This document shows positions 25,432-34,381 of a DNA stretch of 64,000 nucleotides, piece after piece. The position numbers were made by a program, and so were the translations under genes. The DNA is from Marixanthotalea marina (GTDB lineage: Bacteria > Bacteroidota > Bacteroidia > Flavobacteriales > Flavobacteriaceae). The stretch is taken from positions 620,001 through 684,000 of the forward strand of contig JAHLEH010000001.1 of assembly GCA_018883545.1 (NCBI GenBank). Reading direction: 5' to 3'. The stretch's first letter is position 1. Each line of letters starts with the position of its first letter. A model generated the notes under the pieces. That model was not told the origin of the DNA and ran no database searches. It saw only the letters and a list, made by a program, of their open reading frames with translations.

Positions 25432-26175
25432 ATGAAAGTAGGGTTGTTTATTCCATGTTATATCAATCAGCTATATCCCCAAGTGGGTATTGCTACTTTG
25501 GAATTACTGGAAAAACTTAAGGTTGAAGTTGTGTATCCATCAGGGCAAACTTGTTGCGGACAACCAATGGCCAATTCGGGATATGAAAATAAGTCTATAG
25601 GGGCTTGTACTAATTTTGTAAAAAACTTTAAGGATTTCGATTATATCGTAACGCCTTCGGGAAGTTGTGCCTACCATGTAAAGAAACATTTTAATATTAT
25701 AGAACAAACGCCCGAGGTTTTAAATGTTAGAAAAAATATCTACGAGTTATGTGATTTTATTGTAAATGTGCTGAAAATAAAAAATGTTGGCGCGTTTTTT
25801 CCACATAAAGTGGGAGTGCATAATAGTTGTCATGGGTTAAGAGGATTGCGTCTGGGTTCTTGTTCAGAAATGGTAGTAGAAAAATATTCGTTTATAGAAA
25901 CATTATTAAATGAGGTGGAAGATGTTGAGCTCATGCCACTTAACAGAAATGATGAATGTTGTGGTTTTGGAGGCACTTTTGCGATTACCGAAGAAGCCAT
26001 TTCGGTAAAAATGGGAAAAGACAGAATTAGCGATCATCTGCAAAGTGGTGTAGAGGTTATTACAGCAACCGATACGTCTTGTTTAATGCATTTAGAGGGG
26101 TTGATAAATAGAGCAGGACAACCTTTAAAGGTGAGGCATATAGCAGAAATACTTAATAGTCAAAAAAGAACTTAG
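25432..26175 (+). CDS. lutA: Lactate utilization Fe-S protein LutA/LldE
   Basis: 247 residues with the cysteine-rich CCG layout: CCGQPMANSGY, SCAYHVKKH, HNSCHGLRGL and DECCGFGGTFAI. Two CCG domains bind an Fe-S cluster. LutA/LldE forms with LutB and LutC the L-lactate oxidising complex that converts L-lactate to pyruvate. The gene is followed by lutB after 17 bases. Family proteins similar to glycolate oxidase GlcF subunits also have this motif, but the three-gene set supports LutA. Confidence 0.88.
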   Translation: MKVGLFIPCYINQLYPQVGIATLELLEKLKVEVVYPSGQTCCGQPMANSGYENKSIGACTNFVKNFKDFDYIVTPSGSCAYHVKKHFNIIEQTPEVLNVRKNIYELCDFIVNVLKIKNVGAFFPHKVGVHNSCHGLRGLRLGSCSEMVVEKYSFIETLLNEVEDVELMPLNRNDECCGFGGTFAITEEAISVKMGKDRISDHLQSGVEVITATDTSCLMHLEGLINRAGQPLKVRHIAEILNSQKRT

Positions 26176-26192
26176 TAAATAAGTGAGAGATA

Positions 26193-27563
26193 ATGAACCA
26201 TCCTAAATTAGCTGATCTTTTTAATGAAGATGAAAAACGGGTTGATTGGCATGACAAAGCGCTATGGTTTGTTCGGCATAAAAGGGATTTATCGGTGCAT
26301 CAAGTGCAAGGTTGGGAGACATTAAGAAATTATGGCCGTGCTATAAAAGCGCATACATTATCAAATTTAGACGCGTACTTAGAAGAGTTTGAGTCTAATG
26401 CCCTAGAAAACGGGGTACAGGTACATTGGGCAGTAAATGCTGAGGAACATAATGAAATTGTTCATAAAATTCTTGATGAACATAAGGCCAAAAAAGTAGT
26501 TAAAAGCAAGTCGATGTTAACCGAGGAATGCCATTTAAATCCCTTTTTGGAATCCAAGGGCATAGAGGTAATTGATACCGATCTTGGTGAGCGCATCGTG
26601 CAATTAGCCAAAGAGCCGCCAAGTCATATTGTGCTACCGGCTATCCACAAAGATAGGCATGAGGTCGATGCATTATTTCAGGAGCATTTAGGAACAGAAC
26701 CATGTGATGGCAATCCTCAATATTTAACAAATGAAGCGCGTAAGCACCTAAGAGAAAAATTTATTGAAGCAGACGCGGCCATTACTGGCGTCAATTTTGC
26801 AATTGCTGAGACGGGTGAATTTGTAGTTTGCACCAATGAAGGAAATGCCGATATGGGAGCACACCTAGCCCCGGTTCATATTGCATGTATGGGTGTTGAG
26901 AAAATTATTCCTAAGCGAGAGCACTTGGGTGTTTTTTTGCGGCTATTGGCTAGATCGGCAACGGGTCAGCCTATAACGACTTATTCATCACATTTTAAAA
27001 AACCTCGTGAAGGTGCTAAAATGCATATTGTAATTGTAGATAATGGACGTTCAGAACAATTGGGCAGGCCAGATTTTAGAGCATCTTTGCATTGTATCCG
27101 TTGCGGAGCCTGTATGAATACCTGTCCTATTTACAGACGAAGTGGTGGCCATAGTTATAATGCAACAATTCCCGGGCCCATTGGTTCTATTTTGTCGCCT
27201 GGCAAAGATTTAACCAAGCATAGCGATCTGCCATTTGCTTCAACCTTGTGTGGGTCATGCTCTGATGTGTGCCCCGTTAAAATAGATATACACACCCAGC
27301 TTTACAAGTGGCGACAAATAATTACCAAAGAGGTAAAGCAGCCTTTTGTGAAGAAACAATCCATGAAGCTTATGGGTAAGTTATTTGCAAATCCGAAGCA
27401 ATTCAAGATTTCGGGAAAAATAGCGCGTTTTGCATTAAAGAACTTGCCTAAAAAAATAATTAATGCCAAGCCCAATGTTTGGGGAAAATCACGGGACTTG
27501 CCAACAGGGCAAAAGAAAAGTTTTGACGATTGGTATAAAAACAGACAAAAGCATGGCGAGTAA
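26193..27563 (+). CDS. lutB: Lactate utilization protein LutB/LldF
   Basis: 456 residues. The N-terminal half is a LUD domain with GVNFAIAETGEFVVCTNEGN; the C-terminal part has two [4Fe-4S] ferredoxin motifs (CIRCGACMNTCP and CGSCSDVCP). LutB passes electrons from lactate oxidation towards the quinone pool. It overlaps lutC by 11 bases, indicating translational coupling. Lactate could come from outside or from the 2,4-diketo-3-deoxy-fuconate branch encoded at 49918-55969. Confidence 0.9.
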   Translation: MNHPKLADLFNEDEKRVDWHDKALWFVRHKRDLSVHQVQGWETLRNYGRAIKAHTLSNLDAYLEEFESNALENGVQVHWAVNAEEHNEIVHKILDEHKAKKVVKSKSMLTEECHLNPFLESKGIEVIDTDLGERIVQLAKEPPSHIVLPAIHKDRHEVDALFQEHLGTEPCDGNPQYLTNEARKHLREKFIEADAAITGVNFAIAETGEFVVCTNEGNADMGAHLAPVHIACMGVEKIIPKREHLGVFLRLLARSATGQPITTYSSHFKKPREGAKMHIVIVDNGRSEQLGRPDFRASLHCIRCGACMNTCPIYRRSGGHSYNATIPGPIGSILSPGKDLTKHSDLPFASTLCGSCSDVCPVKIDIHTQLYKWRQIITKEVKQPFVKKQSMKLMGKLFANPKQFKISGKIARFALKNLPKKIINAKPNVWGKSRDLPTGQKKSFDDWYKNRQKHGE

Positions 27564-28140
27564 AGAAGATATACTTTCAAAAATTAAGGCGAACAAACCA
27601 GATTTTATAGAGTTGCCAGATATGGATTTTTCTGTTTTTGATGACAGAAAGCCTATTTTGGAAGAGTTTATAAAGAAAGTAGAGTTGGCGGGAGGCAGTA
27701 TATTTGAAGTCGTGTCAATTGATGATGTGCTGGACAAAGTATCTTCACTATTTCCAGATGCCAAACAAAACTATGCTGCCTTGAATAATTCGGAACATTT
27801 CAACACGTTGAATCTGGAAAATGTAAAGCAAGCACAAGATTTAGAAAGGTTGGATGTTTTGGTTTTAGAAAGTGATTTAGGTGTGGCCGAAAATGGTGCT
27901 GTATGGATAGACGACAAACAATTGCCCTTGCGTGTATTGCCTTTTATCACAAAGCATTTAGTGTTTGTTTTAGAAAAGAATAAGGTCGTTGGTTTTATGC
28001 ATGAAGCCTATCAAAAACTAAATTTGCCTGAAACTGGTTTTGGGGTTTTCATATCAGGGCCATCAAAGACTGCAGACATTGAACAATCCTTGGTTTTAGG
28101 CGCGCATGGCGCTTTAAGCCTAACAGTTCTTTTAGTGTAA
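27553..28140 (+). CDS. lutC: Lactate utilization protein LutC/LldG
   Basis: 195 residues from ATG 27553 (an earlier in-frame start at 27463 lies deep in lutB and is unlikely). The LUD domain has DVLVLESDLGVAENGAVWID and ends with GFGVFISGPSKTADIEQSLVLGAHGALSL, the phosphate-loop-like GPS motif. It completes the LutABC lactate oxidation complex. No transporter for lactate is adjacent; after it, a GH10 gene starts 124 bases downstream. Confidence 0.88.
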   Translation: MASKEDILSKIKANKPDFIELPDMDFSVFDDRKPILEEFIKKVELAGGSIFEVVSIDDVLDKVSSLFPDAKQNYAALNNSEHFNTLNLENVKQAQDLERLDVLVLESDLGVAENGAVWIDDKQLPLRVLPFITKHLVFVLEKNKVVGFMHEAYQKLNLPETGFGVFISGPSKTADIEQSLVLGAHGALSLTVLLV

Positions 28141-28264
28141 TCTCATCTTTCTTTTTTCAGAAAAACTTAAGCTAACAATAAATGTAATAGAAGGTTAAAC
28201 TTCTCATCTTTGAATTTTATTTTTATATATTTACGGCCAATCATTTGCGTTAATTTATCAAATC

Positions 28265-29440
28265 ATGAAAATTCTTAGGGTCTTTTTAAGAATTGGTCTT
28301 TTCTTTTTAATTTTAGCTAATTGCGCTTCACCGGTTGAAAAGAAAAAAGAGACACCGCCATCTTTGTCTTTAAAAGATACCTATAAAGAGGCCTTTTTAA
28401 TTGGTAGTGCGCTTAATGAAGCTGTGTCTTCTGGAGTAGACACGGTTTCCCAAAAAATTATTCTAGATCAATTTAACGCCATTACCCCCGAGAATGTAAT
28501 GAAGGCCGAAGTTGTAAATCCAGAGCCTGGTGTTTACGATTTTGAAGCAGCCGATAAACTTGTTGAATTTGGACAAAAAAATAACCTTTTTATTGTCGGC
28601 CATACTTTGGTTTGGCACAACCAAACACCCGCATGGTTTTTTCAGGATGAAGCAGGAAACCCCAATACTCCCGAAGCGCAAATAGAACAAATGCGCAAGC
28701 ATATCGAAACCGTTGCCGGAAGATATGCAGGCAAAGTAAATGCGTGGGATGTTGTAAATGAAGTAATAGATAATGATGGTTCGTATAGAGCGGAAACTGC
28801 ATGGATAAAAAGTGTGGGCAATGGTGACGAGGTGGTTAAAAACGCCTTTAAATTTGCTAGTGAATATGCACCCAATACCGAACTGTATTATAACGATTTC
28901 AACGCTTGGCGACCTACAAAAAGAGATGGGATCATGCGTTTGGTACGTATGCTTCAGAAGGAAAATATTAGAATTGATGGTGTGGGCATTCAAGGACATT
29001 GGGGACTTAATTATCCAAAAATCGAATATATTGAAGCGGCCATCGATTCATTTGCCTCTTTAGGTGTAAAAGTAATGATTACCGAGCTGGATGTAGATGT
29101 TCTACCATTAACCAAAGAAGGCCAAATTATAGGTACAGGCTTGTTGCATCCCCAATACGACCTAGAAGAATTTAAAGAGTTTCTGGATCCTTACCGTTAT
29201 GGGCTACCAGAAGCGCAACAAAAAGAATTGGCAGATAGATATGCGCAACTGTTTGAGATTTTCTACAGAAAAAGAGATAAAATAGATAGGGTGACCTTTT
29301 GGGGCTTGCACGATGGTATGTCATGGAAAAATGATTATCCCATTTCTGGCAGAACCAACTATCCGCTATTATACGATAGAAATAAACAAGCCAAATCAGC
29401 TGTAGAAGCTATTTTGAATGTACCGAAAAATACTAACTAG
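28265..29440 (+). CDS. GH10 endo-1,4-beta-xylanase, lipoprotein
   Basis: 391 residues, lipoprotein signal ending LANC (Cys20), so it acts at the cell surface or in the periplasm. The GH10 TIM barrel shows the acid/base Glu166 in WDVVNEV and the nucleophile Glu274 in MITELDVDVL, plus HTLVWHNQTPAWF. It cuts beta-1,4-xylan backbone to xylo-oligosaccharides. It stands just before the pentonate operon, which would use the released xylose or arabinose after oxidation. There is no carbohydrate-binding domain. Its length is usual for single-domain GH10. Confidence 0.93.
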   Translation: MKILRVFLRIGLFFLILANCASPVEKKKETPPSLSLKDTYKEAFLIGSALNEAVSSGVDTVSQKIILDQFNAITPENVMKAEVVNPEPGVYDFEAADKLVEFGQKNNLFIVGHTLVWHNQTPAWFFQDEAGNPNTPEAQIEQMRKHIETVAGRYAGKVNAWDVVNEVIDNDGSYRAETAWIKSVGNGDEVVKNAFKFASEYAPNTELYYNDFNAWRPTKRDGIMRLVRMLQKENIRIDGVGIQGHWGLNYPKIEYIEAAIDSFASLGVKVMITELDVDVLPLTKEGQIIGTGLLHPQYDLEEFKEFLDPYRYGLPEAQQKELADRYAQLFEIFYRKRDKIDRVTFWGLHDGMSWKNDYPISGRTNYPLLYDRNKQAKSAVEAILNVPKNTN

Positions 29441-29475
29441 TTATAATCTAAATTTTAAATTATCTAATCTAAAAT

Positions 29476-31200
29476 ATGAGTGATAAAAAATACAAATTAC
29501 GAAGCCAAGAGTGGTTTGGTGGTAATGATAAGATGGGCTTTGTGCACCGTTCTTGGATGCGTAACCAAGGGTATCCAGATGATTATTTTGAAGGAAAACC
29601 AGTTATAGGTATCTGCAATACCTGGTCTGAATTAACGCCATGCAACGGTCATTTACGTGAAGTAGCTGAGGTAGTGAAGCGTGGTATCGTTGAAGCTGGA
29701 GGATTTCCATTGGAGTTTCCGGTAATGTCTTTGGGTGAGACTATTATGCGTCCAACAACCATGTTGTTTCGCAACTTGGCAAGTATGGACACAGAAGAAT
29801 CCATTCGAGCCAACCCCCTTGACGGTATTGTGTTGTTGACAGGCTGTGATAAAACCACACCTTCTACTGTAATGGGTGCTTGTAGCGTGGATTTGCCAAC
29901 GATTGTAGTGCCTGGTGGGCCTATGTTGAACGGACGTTTTAGGGGCGGTACTATTGGTTCTGGTTCGTTCAATTGGGTGATTAAGGAAAAGCATAAAAAA
30001 GGAGAGTTTACTTCCGAAGATTTTAAAGAAGCCGAAGCTTGTGCAGCTCGTAGTATAGGGCATTGTAACACCATGGGTACAGCATCAACTATGGCCACCA
30101 TGTGTGAAGCCTTAGGTTTAACATTGCCAGGATTTTCATCAATCCCTGCAGCCGATTCCCGTAAAAAAGTATTTCAGCAAATGTCCGGTAGGCGCATTGT
30201 AGATATGGTAAAAGAAGATTTAACCTTGTCTAAAGTACTTACCAGAAAAGCTTTCGAAAATGCCATTGTTACCAATGCAGCTGTGGGTGGTTCAACCAAT
30301 TTAATTATTCACTTAATTGCCATTGCTCGTCGTATCGGTGTCGATTTAAAATTAGAAGATTTTGATTCTGTAGGAAGTAAAATTCCATTATTGGTAAACC
30401 TTATGCCTTCGGGTAAATACTTAATGGAAGATTTCTATTATGCGGGTGGTTTGCCAGTGGTAATGAAAGAATTGGGCGATTTGTTGCATCAAGATATCAT
30501 CACAGTCAATGGAAAAACTTTCAAAGAAAATTATGCCAAGGCAGAATGTTATAATGATGAAGTGATAGCCAAAATAGATAAACCTTTACAAGAACATGCT
30601 GGTATTGCGGTTTTAAAAGGAAATTTATGTGAAAACGGCGCTGTTATTAAACCATCGGCAGCAACCAAACGATTAATGAACCATACTGGTAGAGCCGTCG
30701 TTTTTGAAAGTATGGAAGATTATCACGCCAGGATAGATAATCCAGATTTGGATATTGATGAAAATTGCGTGATTGTACTTAAAGGTGTTGGCCCTAAAGG
30801 GTATCCTGGTATGCCTGAGGTTGGTAACGTAGATTTACCCGAAAAACTTATTTTGAAAGGCGTAAAAGATATGGTGCGTATATCCGATGGGCGTATGAGT
30901 GGCACTGCTTATGGAACGGTAGTATTACACGTGTCTCCTGAATCTAATGTAGGTGGCACTTTGGCTGTTGTGCAAGATGGCGATACCATAACATTGGATG
31001 TAGAAAACAGATTATTACAACTTAATATTACAGATGAAGAGCTGGCCAAGCGAAAAGCTAATTGGAAAGCTCCTGAGCCTAAAGCAACACGAGGCTACGT
31101 GCGTATTTACTTGGACCATGTTGAGGGTGCGGATGTTGGAGCCGATTTAGATGTGCTTGTGGGGGGATCAGGTTCAGTAGTTGAAGGAGATAATCATTAA
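29476..31200 (+). CDS. IlvD/Edd-family sugar-acid dehydratase (pentonate dehydratase-like)
   Basis: 574 residues of the IlvD/Edd family. The Fe-S cysteines fall at C56 (ELTPCN), C124 (LTGCDKTTPST) and C197 (SIGHCNTMGT), the three-cysteine arrangement of [2Fe-2S] arabinonate/xylonate dehydratases. Such enzymes convert L-arabinonate or D-xylonate to 2-keto-3-deoxypentonate. The neighbourhood (GH10, GntP permease, FAH-family protein, ALDH) supports a pentonate rather than a branched-chain amino acid role. The exact pentonate is not certain. A 36-base gap separates it from GH10. Confidence 0.85.
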   Translation: MSDKKYKLRSQEWFGGNDKMGFVHRSWMRNQGYPDDYFEGKPVIGICNTWSELTPCNGHLREVAEVVKRGIVEAGGFPLEFPVMSLGETIMRPTTMLFRNLASMDTEESIRANPLDGIVLLTGCDKTTPSTVMGACSVDLPTIVVPGGPMLNGRFRGGTIGSGSFNWVIKEKHKKGEFTSEDFKEAEACAARSIGHCNTMGTASTMATMCEALGLTLPGFSSIPAADSRKKVFQQMSGRRIVDMVKEDLTLSKVLTRKAFENAIVTNAAVGGSTNLIIHLIAIARRIGVDLKLEDFDSVGSKIPLLVNLMPSGKYLMEDFYYAGGLPVVMKELGDLLHQDIITVNGKTFKENYAKAECYNDEVIAKIDKPLQEHAGIAVLKGNLCENGAVIKPSAATKRLMNHTGRAVVFESMEDYHARIDNPDLDIDENCVIVLKGVGPKGYPGMPEVGNVDLPEKLILKGVKDMVRISDGRMSGTAYGTVVLHVSPESNVGGTLAVVQDGDTITLDVENRLLQLNITDEELAKRKANWKAPEPKATRGYVRIYLDHVEGADVGADLDVLVGGSGSVVEGDNH

Positions 31201-31232
31201 ACATTTTATAAAACCAACTAACCACCAACTAA

Positions 31233-32582
31233 ATGGTCATTATCTATCTATTAATTAGTGTTGCTCTAATCATTTTACTTACCACCAAGCTAAAAGTACA
31301 TCCTTTTATGGTATTACTTTTAGTGGCAATTTTCTATGGCATCATTTCAGGAATGCCTTTAAACCAAATTGTAGAATCGGTAAATAAAGGTTTTGGAAAT
31401 ACACTCGGAGGAATAGGTATGATCATCATATTAGGTGTCATTATCGGTGCCTTTTTAGAAAATTCTGGTGGTGCTTATGCGCTTGCCGAAAAGGTATTGA
31501 AGTTCACAGGGATTAAAAAAATACCTTTTGCTATGTCTATCATTGGCTGGTTTGTTTCTATTCCCGTCTTTGCTGATAGTGGATTTATGCTATTAGCACC
31601 CTTAAACAAAAGCTTATCAAAAAAAGCAGGGATTTCATTATCGGGACCCGCCATTGCTTTGGCTCTTGGGTTATCTGCCGCACATACGCTTGTACCTCCA
31701 ACTCCAGGGCCTATTGCAGCAGCACATTACTTAAATGCAGATATAGGATTGGTGATGTTGCTTGGTATTGTTATCAGTTTGGGCGCTTTAGGGATCAGTC
31801 TTATTTTTATAAAAAAGTATGTATCAAAAACATATATAGATCCTATTCCTGATGTTTCAGACGAAGAAATGGCAGAACGATTGAAGTCGAAACCAAGTGC
31901 TCTTAAGTCGGTGATACCCATTATTGTACCTATTATATTAATTGTGGTTAAATCGTTATTGTCGTCACTTTTAGGGTACAATCAGGAAGACTATGACTCG
32001 TTTCCGATATTTATCAAAATTTTAACCTTTTTGGGAGAGCCATTTATTGCTTTATTAATTGGATGTTTTTTATCTTTAACCCTTCCTAAAAAGTTAAGCA
32101 GCAATATGTTTTCGACCGATGGATGGATTGGGAAAGCCCTGTTTGGAGCGTCTTCCATATTATTAATTACCGGTGCAGGCGGTATTTTTGGACAAGTGTT
32201 GAGAGATTCGGGAATTGCCGTTACGTTAGGGGAAACATTGTCAAACGTTAATATAAGTATATGGTTGCCATTTTTATTGGCAGCAGCCATCAAAACAGCC
32301 CAGGGGTCGTCTACAGTGGCTTTAGTAACCGTATCGTCAATTATAGCGCCTATGATGGCAAGTTTAGGTTTTGAAACAGAACTTCAAAAGGCCATGGTAG
32401 TTATTGCTATCGGCGCAGGTTCTATTGTAGTGTCGCACGCCAACGATAGTTACTTTTGGGTTGTTACTCAGCTATCGGGCATGGATGTAAAAATGGGGTA
32501 CCGTTTACACACATTTGGAACTTTGGTTTTAGGAACCTCGGCCGCCATATTATTATTTTTAGCTTATTTAATCTTTACTTAA
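31233..32582 (+). CDS. GntP-family gluconate/sugar-acid permease
   Basis: 449 residues, about 12-14 membrane segments. GntP-like motifs include VHPFMVLLLVAIFYGI, GGIGMIIILGVIIGAFLENSGGA, AHTLVPPTPGPIAAA and AAAIKTAQGSSTVALVT. GntP permeases take up gluconate-type acids with protons. Located between the pentonate dehydratase and the FAH-family gene, it probably imports xylonate, arabinonate or a related aldonate, meaning sugar oxidation may happen outside the cytoplasm. A small hairpin (32602-32617) follows. Confidence 0.88.
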   Translation: MVIIYLLISVALIILLTTKLKVHPFMVLLLVAIFYGIISGMPLNQIVESVNKGFGNTLGGIGMIIILGVIIGAFLENSGGAYALAEKVLKFTGIKKIPFAMSIIGWFVSIPVFADSGFMLLAPLNKSLSKKAGISLSGPAIALALGLSAAHTLVPPTPGPIAAAHYLNADIGLVMLLGIVISLGALGISLIFIKKYVSKTYIDPIPDVSDEEMAERLKSKPSALKSVIPIIVPIILIVVKSLLSSLLGYNQEDYDSFPIFIKILTFLGEPFIALLIGCFLSLTLPKKLSSNMFSTDGWIGKALFGASSILLITGAGGIFGQVLRDSGIAVTLGETLSNVNISIWLPFLLAAAIKTAQGSSTVALVTVSSIIAPMMASLGFETELQKAMVVIAIGAGSIVVSHANDSYFWVVTQLSGMDVKMGYRLHTFGTLVLGTSAAILLFLAYLIFT

Positions 32583-32644
32583 TACATATATAATTAAACT
32601 GCGGATTTTTTAATCCGATAACAAAAATCAATAAATACAAACTG

Positions 32645-33478
32645 ATGAAAATTTACAACACATCGAAAGGAATTTTAGTGCAATCCGACAACTCATTCTA
32701 CTTAGTAAATGAAAACTGGGATGATTTTTTTAATAATGACAATCTTTATAGCAAACTTGAGGGCATTGTTAAAGAAAGTTCGGCGATTGATAATGCAGAA
32801 GACATTGTAGCCAACCATTTGTTGGTGCCAATGAATGGCCAAGAACTTTGGGCCAGTGGTGTTACTTACTACAACAGTAAATTAGGAAGACAAGAAGAAA
32901 GTAAAGACGCTGGTGGTGGCGATTATTACGAGCGCGTGTATAATGCCGACAGACCAGAGATTTTCTTCAAAGCAACCAATAACAGAGTTGTGCCTGCTGG
33001 GGGGAAAGTAAACATTAGAAAAGATTCTACTTGGGATGTGCCAGAACCAGAATTAACATTGGCTATCACATCTTCAGGAAAGATAATTGGCTACACTATT
33101 GGTAACGACATGAGTTCTAGAAGTATTGAGGGTGAAAACCCGCTTTATTTACCGCAAGCTAAAACCTATGATGCTTGTGCAGCATTAGGTCCTTGTATTT
33201 ATGTAACCGACAAGCCACTTTCAACAGATACTAAAATCGCAATGAACATTAAGAGAAACGGACAAGTGGTTTTTGAAGGTGCAACTCAAGTAAATGAAAT
33301 AAAACGTAAGTTCGATGATTTGGTAAAATACCTTTACAAAGAATGTTCATTTGTAAACGGTAGTTTTTTAATGACAGGTACTGGTATTGTGCCAACTACA
33401 GCTTTTACCTTGCAAAGTGGTGATGAAATAAACATCACTATTGATTCTATTGGTACGTTAACCAATTATGTGAGATAA
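32645..33478 (+). CDS. Fumarylacetoacetate-hydrolase-family protein, likely 2-keto-3-deoxypentonate dehydratase
   Basis: 277 residues of the FAH superfamily. The metal-binding core is seen in VPEPELTLAITSSGKIIGYTIGNDMSSRSIEGENPLYLPQAK with acidic ligands. In Caulobacter an FAH-family enzyme (XylX) dehydrates 2-keto-3-deoxy-D-xylonate to 2-oxoglutarate semialdehyde; here the gene lies between a pentonate dehydratase and a semialdehyde dehydrogenase, so the same step is the simplest reading. Other FAH members hydrolyse diketo acids, an alternative. It is 1 base before the esterase gene. Confidence 0.8.
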   Translation: MKIYNTSKGILVQSDNSFYLVNENWDDFFNNDNLYSKLEGIVKESSAIDNAEDIVANHLLVPMNGQELWASGVTYYNSKLGRQEESKDAGGGDYYERVYNADRPEIFFKATNNRVVPAGGKVNIRKDSTWDVPEPELTLAITSSGKIIGYTIGNDMSSRSIEGENPLYLPQAKTYDACAALGPCIYVTDKPLSTDTKIAMNIKRNGQVVFEGATQVNEIKRKFDDLVKYLYKECSFVNGSFLMTGTGIVPTTAFTLQSGDEINITIDSIGTLTNYVR

Positions 33479-33479
33479 C

Positions 33480-34358
33480 ATGAAACTTATTAAATCTGTC
33501 TCGTTTTTTTGTCTGCTACTTTGCGTTAGCCTTAGTTTTGGTCAAGAGAATGAGTACAGTTTAGGTGAAGATTCGAAACGACATGATCATGTTCCGAAAG
33601 GAACAGTTACAAAACATGTCTGGAAAAGTACTTTGATTAATGGTACCATACGAGAATATTACCTGTATGTTCCTGCTCAGTACGATCCGAAAAAACCAGC
33701 GGCATTGATGGTATTTCAAGATGGTCATGCCTATGTAAATGAAGAAGGCGATTTTAGAGTGCCTATTGTGTTCGATAATCTCATTCATAAAAAGGAAATG
33801 CCTGTTACTATTGGGTTATTTATCAACCCAGGCCACCGAGGTGCAGAAGTGCCAGAAATGCCTTTTAGAGCTAGTAATAGGAGTGTTGAGTACGATTCTT
33901 TAGATGATACCTACGTACGGTTTTTGATGGATGAATTAATACCTGAAATAAGTAAAACATATAACCTTAGTAACAATCCACAAATGAGAGCCATTTGTGG
34001 ATTGTCGTCTGGGGGCATTTGTGCATTCACTGCTGCTTGGGAACGTCCCGATTATTTCAGTAAGGTGATGAGCCATTTTGGTAGTTTTACCAATATTCGT
34101 GGTGGCCATAATTATGAGGCCATGATTCGAAAAACACCAAAAAAGAATATCAAAGTGTATTTGCAGGATGGTTCTAACGACTTAAATAATGAACATGGCA
34201 ATTGGTGGTTGGCCAATCAGCAAATGGCATCGTCTTTAGAATATATGGATTACGATTATACTTTTGTAACAGGCACGGGTGCGCACAACGGCAAGCATGG
34301 CGGCAGTGTGCTTCCGGAGGGTTTAAAATGGTTGTGGTCTGGTTTTGAATCAGAATAA
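33480..34358 (+). CDS. Secreted alpha/beta-hydrolase esterase (feruloyl/acetyl-xylan-type?)
   Basis: 292 residues with signal peptide (cleavage near SFG-Q, residues 20-22). The alpha/beta hydrolase fold shows ALMVFQDGHAY and the nucleophile motif CGLSSGG (Ser176 in GxSxG). Esterases of this D/CE1-like group remove ferulate or acetate from xylan, or hydrolyse siderophores; the xylan context favours the first. A lactonase role in the pentonate pathway cannot be excluded. It is inserted between the two pathway enzymes with gaps of 1 and 23 bases, so it is co-expressed. Confidence 0.75.
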   Translation: MKLIKSVSFFCLLLCVSLSFGQENEYSLGEDSKRHDHVPKGTVTKHVWKSTLINGTIREYYLYVPAQYDPKKPAALMVFQDGHAYVNEEGDFRVPIVFDNLIHKKEMPVTIGLFINPGHRGAEVPEMPFRASNRSVEYDSLDDTYVRFLMDELIPEISKTYNLSNNPQMRAICGLSSGGICAFTAAWERPDYFSKVMSHFGSFTNIRGGHNYEAMIRKTPKKNIKVYLQDGSNDLNNEHGNWWLANQQMASSLEYMDYDYTFVTGTGAHNGKHGGSVLPEGLKWLWSGFESE

Positions 34359-34381
34359 ATGAAGAAGTAAAAATTGCAACA

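Noticed and set aside
32602-32617. CGGATT/AATCCG hairpin as terminator after gntP
   Set aside because: Only 6 bp, no T run, and the genes on both sides belong to one pathway, so it is at most a weak attenuator.
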